Source: JAJKIP01 sp040509055
GTDB taxonomy: Bacteria; Bacteroidota; Bacteroidia; Chitinophagales; Chitinophagaceae
Direction: 5' to 3'
DNA: 12,247 bases
NCBI GenBank assembly: GCA_040509055.1
Contig: JBEVLT010000104.1
Coordinates: forward strand, 1-12,247
Shown: one piece after another, positions 1-7,413 of the stretch
Layout of the letters: each line of letters begins with the position of its first letter
Position numbering within the stretch: the first letter of the stretch is position 1
Notes under the pieces: generated by a model
Databases searched by the model: none
What the model was told of the DNA's origin: nothing
Seen by the model: only the letters and a program-made list of their open reading frames with translations
Made by a program: the position numbers and the translations under genes

Positions 1-2
1 CT

Positions 3-173
3 CTGGAGCCGCTTAGTGAGCTCAAAAATCTGCAAAGAGTTTGGGTTGCACCATATTACCGAATGGCTGAGTATGAAAATCTCTATAATGTATTACCAAA
101 TCTTAAATTTGGAAACATTATTGAAATAATAACAAGCGAGGAGTATAGAAAATTGATGAGGATTAAATCGTAG
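3..173 (+). CDS. 3' end of a leucine-rich-repeat-like protein (partial)
   Basis: This is the last 56 codons of a gene entering from the left, ending in TAG at 171-173. The visible protein starts LEPLSELKNLQRVWV and continues with a second leucine/asparagine-spaced segment (NLYNVLPNLKFGNII). That spacing resembles the last one or two turns of a leucine-rich-repeat solenoid, which would be a protein-binding surface; with so little sequence this is an inference. The gene is strikingly AT-rich: 60 of 173 bases are G or C (about 35%), against 39 of 60 in a sampled stretch of the next gene (2041-2100). This suggests a different origin from its neighbours. The other two plus-strand frames have stops here, so frame 3 is the only candidate. 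The role is unknown. Confidence 0.5.
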   Translation: MEPLSELKNLQRVWVAPYYRMAEYENLYNVLPNLKFGNIIEIITSEEYRKLMRIKS

Positions 174-480
174 TGCGGCAAAACTGCCTGCTGCTAACAT
201 GGGGTTTGGCAAAATACGGGCGGACAATTGTTATTTTCAACTTTTGTAATTCTGTTGCGTTTCCTTCTCAAGCGAGTCTGGCCGGAATGAAGTAATGTTT
301 ATTCGTAAAGCGGCGGGCGGACTCGACCTTATATTCCTATTTCTCAGGCGGTCTCAAGTAAGGGGCGCCCGGAAACCGGGTGCAATTGAGAACGGCGAGC
401 CGGGCCTGAGCTTGTGTGACTCTGCTGCCATGCTCACCTGCATGGGATGAAGTATATCCCGTTTCTCCCTCTTAGCCCCA
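174..480. other. Gene-free stretch with short hairpins between the LRR-like gene and fadN
   Basis: These 307 bases lie between two genes that converge (plus-strand gene on the left, minus-strand fadN on the right). No convincing coding frame was found. Several small inverted repeats occur. A GGCA/TGCC hairpin lies just after the left stop codon (177-188). An 8-bp stem with an AAA loop lies at 365-383, CATGC/GCATG at 429-444 and GGGAT/ATCCC at 444-460. None is followed by a clear T-run on either strand, so they cannot be called classical intrinsic terminators, though some may serve as 3' ends for the converging transcripts. Composition changes across the stretch, AT-rich at its left and GC-rich from about 310 onward. 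Confidence 0.5.
365..383. repeat. 8-bp stem hairpin with AAA loop
   Basis: The arms GCGCCCGG (365-372) and CCGGGTGC (376-383) pair along 8 positions with one G-T wobble, around a three-base AAA loop. It is the strongest hairpin in the gap between the LRR-like gene and fadN. It lies about 98 bp downstream of the fadN stop on the minus strand and 191 bp downstream of the LRR-like stop on the plus strand. No T-run follows on either strand, so a terminator role is possible but not shown. Confidence 0.4.
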
Positions 481-2859
481 TCAATTCCGCACCGGCTTCC
501 CGCTCTTCAGCACGCTTTGGATCCGCTCCAGCGTTTTCTTTTCCCCGCAGAGGGAGAGGAAAGCTTCGCGTTCCAGGTCCAGCAGGTATTGTTCGCTTAC
601 CAATGTCGGTTCGCTCAGGTCGCCGCCGCACATTACGTAGGCCAGCTTCTTTGCCACTTTCACATCATGATCGGTGGCATAGCCAGCCCGCCACATGCCG
701 TTGATACCGGCATACAGAGCGCCTAACGCTGATTGGCCCAGCACTTTTACATCCTTCCGCTGTACCGGGGTGGTGTAGCCGCTGTCATAAATTTCGATCG
801 CAGATTTTTTTGCTTCTGCTATGCGGCGTCCCTGGTTCACCACCACCTCATCCAGCCCCTTGCGGTATACGCCGATGCCAAACCCTTCGGCGGCCGAGGT
901 AGCCACTTTGGCGGTGGCAATGGTCAAAAAGCGGTTCTTCAGCGTGATGGTTTCCGGTTCGTCTTCGTGCATCTCATCGGAGGCGCGCAGCACAAACTCT
1001 TTGGTGCCGCCGCCGCCGGGGATCAGCCCCACGCCCAGCTCCACCAGGCCGGTATAGGTTTCTGCGGCAGGGCAGCATTTATCGGCATGCAGGCTCAGCT
1101 CGCAGGCGCCGCCCAGCGCCAGCCCGTGTGGCGCTACCACCACCGGTACGGAGGAGTAGCGGGCGCGCATCATCGTGTTCTGGAACAGGCGGATGGCCAT
1201 ATCCAGCTCATCATATTCCTGGTCGATGGCGAGCATGAAGATCATGCCCACGTTGGCCCCGGCGGAGAAATTGGCGCCTTCATTGGCGATCACCAGGCCT
1301 TTGTAATTTTTTTCTGCTTTGTCGATGGCGGTCTGCATGCCGGCCAGCACATCGCCGCCGATGCTGCCCATTTTGGTGGCCCATTGCAGCCCCAGCACAT
1401 CATCGCCGATATCGTACAGGCGGCAACTGCCGTTTTTCCAAACCAGCTTGTCCTGGTGATGGCTCAGCACGAGGAAGGCGTCGCCGCCCGGCAGGGGTTT
1501 GTATGTTTTGGAAGCAGGATCGTAGCTGTATTTTTTCCCGCCTTCTACTTTATAGAATGTTTTGTTGCCGGCAGCGATCATTTCTTCCACCCAGGGAGCG
1601 GCCGTATAGCCGGCCCCGCGCATGGCGGTTAGTGTTTTTTCCACGCCCAGCACATCCCAGCTTTCAAAGGCGCCGATCTCCCAGCCAAAGCCGGCCATCA
1701 TCGCATCGTCCACGCGGTACAGCTCATCGCTGATCTCGGGGATGCGGTGGGAGATATAGGCAAACAGGCCGTAGTGAAAATGGCGGTAAAATTCACCGGC
1801 CTTGTCCGTACCGGCGACCAGCATTTTCAGGCGCTGGTACAGGTCGTCGATCGGTTTGGCCGCTTCTACTGTAGCGAATTTCGGTTTCACCCGCGGGCCA
1901 TATTCCATGGTTTGCAGGTTCAGCGTCAGGATCTCCTTTTCGCCGCCGGCGCCTTTTGTTTTTTTGAAAAAGCCCTGGCCGGTTTTGTCACCGAGCCAGT
2001 TGTTGGTCACCAGGGTATCCAGCCAGGCCGGTATCACAAAGGAGTCGCGGGCCTCGTCGGCCGGACAGTTGTCGTACACGCCTTTGGCCACTTTCACCAG
2101 GGTATCGATGCCGACCACATCGGCCGTGCGGAAGGTGGCCGACTTGGGCCGGCCGATCAGCGGGCCGGTCAGCGCATCCACTTCATCGATCGTCAGCTTC
2201 ATTTTGTCCACCAGCCCGAAGATGGCCATGATGCCATACACGCCGATGCGGTTGGCGATAAAGGCCGGCGTGTCCTTGCACAGCACCGTGGTCTTGCCCA
2301 GGATCAGGTCGCCATAGTGCAGCAGGAAATCTGTTACTTCAGGATCGGTATGCGGGGTAGGGATGATCTCCAGCAGCCGCAGGTAGCGCGGCGGGTTGAA
2401 GAAGTGGGTGCCGCAGAAATGTTTTTGGAAATCTTCGCTCCGGCCTTCTGCCATCAGGTGAATGGGGATGCCGGACGTATTGGAGGTAACGAGCGTACCG
2501 GGTTTGCGGTACTGCTCCACTTTGTCGTAAATGATTTTTTTGATATCCAGCCGCTCCACCACCACTTCAATGATCCAGTCATAGCCGGCAATGTCTTTCA
2601 GGTTGTCGTCGAAGTTGCCGGTCGTGATCTTCTTTACCACATCCTTGTGATACACGGGTGAAGGATTGCTCTTGATGGCTGCGGTCAGCGCATCGTTCAC
2701 CAGTTTGTTGCGCTCCCCGGGTTTGGTGCTTTCCACCGCTTCTTTCGGCACCATATCAAGCAGCAATACCTGCACACCTACACCGGCAAAATGGCAAGCG
2801 ATGCGGGAACCCATTACTCCGCTACCCAGCACCGCCACTTTTTTGATCGTCCGTTTCAT
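481..2859 (-). CDS. fadN: FadN-type 3-hydroxyacyl-CoA dehydrogenase / enoyl-CoA hydratase
   Basis: A 792-residue bifunctional beta-oxidation enzyme: the hydratase half adds water to trans-2-enoyl-CoA and the dehydrogenase half oxidises the 3-hydroxyacyl-CoA with NAD. The dehydrogenase is N-terminal, as in Bacillus FadN and the reverse of FadB, and the total length is close to FadN. The NAD-binding GSGVMG is at 12-17. Catalytic residues match the family: S126 and N128 in SNTS, H152 in the GTHFFNPP motif, E164 twelve residues later, and N203. The hydratase occupies about 500-700. Its oxyanion-hole segments are FSAGANV (531-537) and ALGGACEL (581-588), and both catalytic glutamates are present (E587 and E607, spaced 20 apart as in rat hydratase). 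The ATG at 2857-2859 leaves only 11 residues before the glycine motif, so this start is well supported. It has no obvious Shine-Dalgarno. No thiolase or acyl-CoA dehydrogenase gene follows it, so it may be a single-gene unit. Confidence 0.95.
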   Translation of the reverse strand: MKRTIKKVAVLGSGVMGSRIACHFAGVGVQVLLLDMVPKEAVESTKPGERNKLVNDALTAAIKSNPSPVYHKDVVKKITTGNFDDNLKDIAGYDWIIEVVVERLDIKKIIYDKVEQYRKPGTLVTSNTSGIPIHLMAEGRSEDFQKHFCGTHFFNPPRYLRLLEIIPTPHTDPEVTDFLLHYGDLILGKTTVLCKDTPAFIANRIGVYGIMAIFGLVDKMKLTIDEVDALTGPLIGRPKSATFRTADVVGIDTLVKVAKGVYDNCPADEARDSFVIPAWLDTLVTNNWLGDKTGQGFFKKTKGAGGEKEILTLNLQTMEYGPRVKPKFATVEAAKPIDDLYQRLKMLVAGTDKAGEFYRHFHYGLFAYISHRIPEISDELYRVDDAMMAGFGWEIGAFESWDVLGVEKTLTAMRGAGYTAAPWVEEMIAAGNKTFYKVEGGKKYSYDPASKTYKPLPGGDAFLVLSHHQDKLVWKNGSCRLYDIGDDVLGLQWATKMGSIGGDVLAGMQTAIDKAEKNYKGLVIANEGANFSAGANVGMIFMLAIDQEYDELDMAIRLFQNTMMRARYSSVPVVVAPHGLALGGACELSLHADKCCPAAETYTGLVELGVGLIPGGGGTKEFVLRASDEMHEDEPETITLKNRFLTIATAKVATSAAEGFGIGVYRKGLDEVVVNQGRRIAEAKKSAIEIYDSGYTTPVQRKDVKVLGQSALGALYAGINGMWRAGYATDHDVKVAKKLAYVMCGGDLSEPTLVSEQYLLDLEREAFLSLCGEKKTLERIQSVLKSGKPVRN

Positions 2860-2882
2860 ATGATTTTATATGGAATTTGCCC

Positions 2883-2898
2883 GCCTGGAAGAGCAGGC
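2883..2898 (-). repeat. Small hairpin in the fadN leader
   Basis: GCCTG (2883-2887) and CAGGC (2894-2898) form a 5-bp stem with a 6-base loop, 24 bp upstream of the fadN start codon. If transcription starts upstream of it, it lies in the 5' untranslated leader. It is short and could be chance. Confidence 0.25.
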
Positions 2899-2908
2899 AA
2901 AAATTAGT

Positions 2909-2922
2909 TAGTTAAACAACTA
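2909..2922. promoter_or_regulatory. Candidate operator (inverted repeat) upstream of fadN
   Basis: The 14-bp inverted repeat TAGTT-AAAC-AACTA is centred 56 bp upstream of the fadN start codon, inside the only AT-rich part of the 145-bp gap between fadN and the AsmA-like gene. It is preceded by a partial direct copy (TTAGTTAGTTA). Size and position suit a dimeric repressor site, and beta-oxidation genes are commonly controlled by TetR- or MarR-family regulators. No regulator gene lies in this window, so assignment to a family is inference. No clean TAnnTTTG promoter was found next to it; the nearest match, in AATTTTTG on the minus strand, misses one base. Confidence 0.35.
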
Positions 2923-3004
2923 TTTTGTGTGAAGGTAAGCGAAAAATGAATGTTTGAAAAAGACGGCCGCAAAAAATCATGGTAAAAAAATGCCGTGCAA
3001 AAAC

Positions 3005-6000
3005 TCAGAAGGATGGGGCTTCGATCAGCGGCAGGTTGCGGCTCCTGATCTCTTTCCGGTACCGGCGCACCTGCTTTTTATTCCGCTTGACGCCCACGCT
3101 GCTGGTCACGCCGCTCAGCGCTATTTTCACCAGGTAGTTGATGGCCGAGCGGTCGCGCAGGCGCTGAAAGAAAACAGTACCGGTCCGGTCCCTGTTCTCG
3201 TTTTTGATCAGCGTATTGGCCACGAAGGTGATGATGCCATTGACAAACGACCGCTTCCCGTCCGGCCTTTTGATTTTTACTTTCAGGTCGTGGTAGTACA
3301 TGTTCATGCTGCCGAAAGCGAGGTATTCCCGGCCGACCACGCGGAGTGTCATCGTATCCAGTTTGCCCGAGCGCAGCTCCGCACCGGCCATCGGTGCCAG
3401 CACCGGGTTCAACACGGTAAGATCGGCAGGGCCCATTTGCGCGGTCATCAGGAAACCGGCCAGCGAGTCGGTATAGGATTCCTTCACCTGTAGCCGGGTC
3501 AGCATCGTATCCTGCAAATAAGCCGAGGCCCTGATCAGCAGGCTGTCATGCTCCGCGATATCGAAATTGCGCAGGTTGGTGACGGTGGCCTGCAGCCGGT
3601 TCACCGTGATGGTGCCTTCTGCTCCTGTTTTTTCGTTCAGCTCGCCGTAGTCAACATTGGCATTGATAATATGAACGGTATCTACTTCCAGCATCACCGG
3701 TATTTTCTTTACCAGGTTCACCGGCAGGTGACGTATCACGCCCGGCGGTCTTGGCAACCGTTTGTCCCGGAAATTATACAGGTAGCCGTCGTGGATGGTC
3801 ACGATACCCAATTCCATAATGCTGTCCTGTATGTAGCGGTATATGTCGAACGGGCCAATGTCTACCCGGCCGGTCCGCACCGCCATGTAGTCGGTTTGAA
3901 ACGTCTGCGCGTTGAGAAAGGCTTCCTGCTCTGCTGCGGGACGATAGGTAAAAGAATCGAGCGAGAAATGTTTGGTCAGCCGGTTATAACCGGCATTGTA
4001 CCAGTGGTATTGTTCATCGGCATTATGATAACTGCCGGTGACGGCATACAGGTGAAACCGGGTATTGTTGCTCACCAGCCTGCGAAAATCGGGCAGGGTG
4101 GCCGAGCTGATGGACAGATCGCTGAGCCGGGCCGAATCGATGGTAAGCGTGCCTCCTTTCAGGTCCAGGCTGTCGATGATAAACTGCCGGGCGGCCAGGT
4201 ACGCAAGTGTGCCGGTCCAGTCGCGGGTACTGTCGGCATTGGTGTGCCAGGCCAGCTGGTTTACCTGCGCTTCTATCTCGCCTTTGCCTGCATTGAAGGC
4301 TTTGCCTTTGGGATCGGTGTAGCGGAAATGATCCATCGAAAACCGAAGCTGGCCGACAGCGGCCGATCCTGTTTCGCTGTTCAGCGCCAGGTTGGCCAGG
4401 TCGATGTAATTGTCGTTTATATTCCCGCTCCATTCCAGCCGGGAGATGCCTTTGGGTGTAGTGCTGCGGTATTGCACCACCGGCTGCACGATCCTTAGCC
4501 GGCCGATGGCGATGGACCCGATGCTGTTCTTTCCTGCTGCACCTGCGGTATCGGTATGGCGCAGGCTGATCGTGATCACGGGCCTGGAAACCGTAACGGC
4601 ATCGGCGGTGATGGCGCCCCGCAGCATGGCATTGATATCAGGCACCAGGCTGAGCGCAGGGACGGTGATATGAACGGAGTCGTTCGGCGTATAGCTGGTA
4701 TAGGCCACTTCCTGCAGTGTCGACGACCGGCCGTCTGCGATATTCAGTGCTTTGACGGTGAGGAGCAGGGCGCTATCGGCAACCGACAGGTCGCGGCCCG
4801 CAGCGACCAGGCCTGACAGCTGCAGGGGGCGGCCCGGTACGGAGCGGAATGCATCCACTGAAATACGTTCCAGGAAAACGGAGGCTTTCCGCATGTCCTG
4901 GTCCACCACGATCTTTGTATTGGCGCCGCGTATCTTTTCCACGACCAGGCTGCCGGGAGCGCCTGCTTTGCCACCCGGCATGATCCGAACATCCGCCTGC
5001 TGCCACTGCATGCCGCGGATGGTGGTTTGCTGCAGCCGGTCATCGCTGAGCATGGATTCAATGGTCACGCCTTTGGCATCGATGGCCATAGTCTTGTTGC
5101 GCAGGTACACCGTGCCGGCGCTGAGGCCGTTGACCCCACCTTTGAACTGCACGTTTTCAAGCCGCATGGTCAGGTCGCCTGCCGTAAAAATACCTTTGCT
5201 GAAATGCAGCTCATCAACCGCCTTCCGGATGGAGGTTAGCCCGCGTGAGCCCACCAGTTCTTTTCCCCGCACGGACATATTAGCCCCTTCCAGCTGCAGG
5301 CGAGCATTTTTCTCCAGCAGCAGGTCCACTTTGCCGTCGATGATGTCCACATTGCTCAGCTGCAGGCTGCTGCCGATCCCTGCCAGCACCTGGAAAACAT
5401 CCTGCGAAGGCCGGTTCCGGTTTCGCACCAGGTTGTAGCTGATCACCGGGCGGTACAGCGTTACTTTTTCGGCATTCAGCTGCTGCTCAAATACCAGGTT
5501 GTCCCAGGAAAGGCCCTGCAGCTCGAACCGGGGCATCGACAGGTTGTTGATGACCTTGTTATTCCTGGTCTCCTGGTAAGAAAAATTGTTCAGGCTGATG
5601 CGGTTGTTGTTGAATCGGATGCTGTCGAACCGGATGGTATAGGCACTGTCGCGCAAAAAAGTCTCGTAGTTGCGGATGGCTATGGCAAACCCCTCTACGG
5701 TCAGTGGCCGTTGTGCATTCTCCTGTATGCGCAGTCCCCGCAGCTCGAAATTATTGTGGTCGGATGTGAAGGAGCTGGGGCGCCCTTCGCGCAGGGTGTT
5801 GATATCAAACGATCCGTTCTGCACTACTACGAAGCCGAGCTGGATATTGCCGGTCAGCTGCTGGATCAGCTCGTCCAGCTTGGGCGGCTTCACGGGACCT
5901 GTACGTTTGGGCAGGTCCACATCCAGGCGAAAACGCGGGTTGATGCAATACACCGAATCGGCCTTGATCACCTCGGTATGATACAATGTATCGAAATCGA

Positions 6001-6838
6001 TATTCGTCATGCGCAGCTTGTCGAAAAAGATGCGGAACGAGTTGCCGGCGCTGTCGCCCTTGGTAGCAATGATGGTACAGCTATCGAACTCGGCCAGCCG
6101 GTTCAGGATATTGATGCGGAAATTGCTGAAGATGAGCCGGTGCCTGCCGTCCGGAAAAAGAATATTCTGGTGAGTGGTCTGGAGCACCACGTTGTCGCTG
6201 AATAGTATTTTGCTGTCGTTCTCGGTTTTATTGGGGTCCGTTACCTGCAGGTTGTCCAGGTGAAAATTGAGCCGCGAGATGGTAATGGGTTTTTCTTCCG
6301 GCCGCACCCGGTTTATCAATGTGAACGTACCGTTGTCGATCTGGAAACGGTCTACCTGCAGCACCTGCAGCGCATCCTGGATGGAGTTGTAGATCCGTCC
6401 CATTTCCTGCGGAATGGAGAGACTGGTGTCTTTGGCAGACAGGGTATCTTTTGGGCGCAGTTTGGTCACGGTGATTTCCGGGTTCACCAGTTTGATGGAG
6501 TCGATATAGAATTTCTTGTCGAAGATCAGCGGCAATATCTCCTTCACCTGTATCTGGATGCGGTCTACCCGGAGGCGGTTGGCCGTAGAAGCAGTAGCCG
6601 TATCGGTGGAATAAAAAACCGCGTTGCGCAATTCCATTTTCCGGTTCATCCAGTTGAAGCGGAACTTGCCGATGGACAGGTGCAGCTTTCCTTTGGACTG
6701 CTTCTCCACGATGTCTTCGATCAGCGATTTTGCGTGATTGATGAACCAGAAGTGGAAGACGGCCAGCAATACCACGATAAAGCCCAGGATAAAGGCGGCG
6801 ATCCTGGTAAGCCTGCGGGTAATGCGTTTTGCTGTCAA
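3005..6838 (-). CDS. AsmA/TamB-like membrane-anchored envelope protein (1277 aa)
   Basis: A 1277-residue protein with a basic N-terminus (KRITRRLTR), one membrane helix at about 13-33, then a very long region rich in alternating polar/hydrophobic beta-strand segments. This is the architecture of AsmA-like proteins, which anchor in the inner membrane and extend a beta-groove into the periplasm for lipid transport or outer-membrane homeostasis. The helix is followed by HAKSLIEDIVEKQSKGKLHL and a strand-rich segment ending in MELRNAVFYS, typical of AsmA N-terminal repeats. The C-terminus has a highly basic stretch (KRNKKQVRRYRKEIRSR) before the last ten residues. The start is taken as TTG (6836-6838). 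An in-frame TAA lies five codons upstream, and the first ATG codon is residue 64, beyond the membrane helix, so ATG would lose the anchor. It stands alone: a terminator precedes it and 145 bp separate it from fadN. The AsmA-like assignment rests on architecture, not on a recognised signature. Confidence 0.75.
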   Translation of the reverse strand: MTAKRITRRLTRIAAFILGFIVVLLAVFHFWFINHAKSLIEDIVEKQSKGKLHLSIGKFRFNWMNRKMELRNAVFYSTDTATASTANRLRVDRIQIQVKEILPLIFDKKFYIDSIKLVNPEITVTKLRPKDTLSAKDTSLSIPQEMGRIYNSIQDALQVLQVDRFQIDNGTFTLINRVRPEEKPITISRLNFHLDNLQVTDPNKTENDSKILFSDNVVLQTTHQNILFPDGRHRLIFSNFRINILNRLAEFDSCTIIATKGDSAGNSFRIFFDKLRMTNIDFDTLYHTEVIKADSVYCINPRFRLDVDLPKRTGPVKPPKLDELIQQLTGNIQLGFVVVQNGSFDINTLREGRPSSFTSDHNNFELRGLRIQENAQRPLTVEGFAIAIRNYETFLRDSAYTIRFDSIRFNNNRISLNNFSYQETRNNKVINNLSMPRFELQGLSWDNLVFEQQLNAEKVTLYRPVISYNLVRNRNRPSQDVFQVLAGIGSSLQLSNVDIIDGKVDLLLEKNARLQLEGANMSVRGKELVGSRGLTSIRKAVDELHFSKGIFTAGDLTMRLENVQFKGGVNGLSAGTVYLRNKTMAIDAKGVTIESMLSDDRLQQTTIRGMQWQQADVRIMPGGKAGAPGSLVVEKIRGANTKIVVDQDMRKASVFLERISVDAFRSVPGRPLQLSGLVAAGRDLSVADSALLLTVKALNIADGRSSTLQEVAYTSYTPNDSVHITVPALSLVPDINAMLRGAITADAVTVSRPVITISLRHTDTAGAAGKNSIGSIAIGRLRIVQPVVQYRSTTPKGISRLEWSGNINDNYIDLANLALNSETGSAAVGQLRFSMDHFRYTDPKGKAFNAGKGEIEAQVNQLAWHTNADSTRDWTGTLAYLAARQFIIDSLDLKGGTLTIDSARLSDLSISSATLPDFRRLVSNNTRFHLYAVTGSYHNADEQYHWYNAGYNRLTKHFSLDSFTYRPAAEQEAFLNAQTFQTDYMAVRTGRVDIGPFDIYRYIQDSIMELGIVTIHDGYLYNFRDKRLPRPPGVIRHLPVNLVKKIPVMLEVDTVHIINANVDYGELNEKTGAEGTITVNRLQATVTNLRNFDIAEHDSLLIRASAYLQDTMLTRLQVKESYTDSLAGFLMTAQMGPADLTVLNPVLAPMAGAELRSGKLDTMTLRVVGREYLAFGSMNMYYHDLKVKIKRPDGKRSFVNGIITFVANTLIKNENRDRTGTVFFQRLRDRSAINYLVKIALSGVTSSVGVKRNKKQVRRYRKEIRSRNLPLIEAPSF

Positions 6839-6857
6839 GGTGCGGAATGATTAGAGC

Positions 6858-6865
6858 CTAATTTA
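6858..6865 (-). promoter_or_regulatory. Possible -7 element for the AsmA-like gene
   Basis: On the minus strand this reads TAAATTAG, one base from the Bacteroidota -7 consensus TAnnTTTG, and lies 19 bp upstream of the TTG start. No good TTTG is seen about 20 bp further up, where the sequence overlaps the U-rich tail of the preceding terminator. The call is weak. The same octamer lies before the LD-carboxypeptidase gene at 9902-9909. Confidence 0.3.
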
Positions 6866-6880
6866 ACGAAATTCAATCAG

Positions 6881-6932
6881 GTATAAAACATAAACCGGGC
6901 CAACGGCAACCGGCTGACCGGTGCCGGCCCGG
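6881..6932 (-). terminator. Strong intrinsic terminator after the YbjN-like gene
   Basis: Just past the stop codon of the small gene (6934-6936), the minus-strand transcript can fold into a long hairpin. The outer arms CCGGGCC (6895-6901) and GGCCCGG (6926-6932) pair over 7 bp. The inner arms GGCAACCGG (6905-6913) and CCGGTGCC (6918-6925) pair over 8 bp with a single bulged A, around a CTGA loop. The transcript then reads TTTATGTTTTATAC (6894 down to 6881), a U-rich tract. The combination of about 15 GC-rich pairs and a U-rich tail directly after a stop codon is a good Rho-independent terminator. It should end the metG transcript and isolate the AsmA-like gene. Confidence 0.8.
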
Positions 6933-6933
6933 C

Positions 6934-7368
6934 TTACCTGCTGAATCGCTGTTGCAGGAAATCGTCCAGCTGGCCGGCGCTGTGCCCGGTATCGGTGATC
7001 AGCATCACCATATCGGCATAGCTCATGCTGGCAATATCGCATTCGGCAATAGCGCAGAGCAGGCCCCTGCCGGCAATAACGCCGAGCTTGATGCCGGTAT
7101 AGCGCGTATTCGCCTCGAGGGCGCCGTAAAAGAAATCGGTTTTGTTCAGGTTGTCGGGCGGCACCACGCGCAGCGGGGCAAAGCAGCGCAGGAAGGTGCG
7201 CAACGTGCCTTCGTCCGTTCCTACCGAGGTCAGGAATACTTCGATGGTCGAGTGCCCGATGGAAAAATACCAGGCGCCCGTTTTGGGATTGTGGATCGCA
7301 GCGGCCGTGGTGCCGATCTCGCGGCACAGGCGATCGATATACAGCTTCACGGTTTCTGTCGTTACCAT
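6934..7368 (-). CDS. Small YbjN/CesT-like protein downstream of metG
   Basis: A 144-residue soluble protein with no signal peptide or membrane helix. It has an N-terminal amphipathic helix (about 4-18), a beta hairpin (WYFSIGHSTIEVFLTSV, 33-49), then a segment with FFYGALEANTRYTGIKLGVI (79-98). A strand (RGLLCAIAECDI, 101-112) and a C-terminal helix ending LDDFLQQRF follow. That order resembles the YbjN / type III chaperone (CesT-like) fold, where the ALxxNT helix is common, but no catalytic residues are visible and the assignment is tentative. It starts 45 bp after the metG stop with no promoter seen between, and a strong terminator follows it directly, so it is probably co-transcribed with metG. 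A chaperone- or adaptor-like role is possible but unproven. The ATG at 7366-7368 is the first in frame. Confidence 0.7.
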   Translation of the reverse strand: MVTTETVKLYIDRLCREIGTTAAAIHNPKTGAWYFSIGHSTIEVFLTSVGTDEGTLRTFLRCFAPLRVVPPDNLNKTDFFYGALEANTRYTGIKLGVIAGRGLLCAIAECDIASMSYADMVMLITDTGHSAGQLDDFLQQRFSR

Positions 7369-7413
7369 CGGTACAGGTATGATCGGTATGGCAATGGAAG
7401 AGGCGCTGCAGTC

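Noticed and set aside
733..1632. A 299-codon plus-strand open frame opposite fadN, and a similar one at 1747-2661
   Set aside because: Both lie wholly within fadN on the opposite strand, with no promoter, no family features and compositional bias typical of antisense frames.
3548..4498. A 316-codon plus-strand open frame opposite the AsmA-like gene
   Set aside because: It is antisense to a long frame with a coherent membrane-anchored architecture, and its translation has no recognisable protein features.
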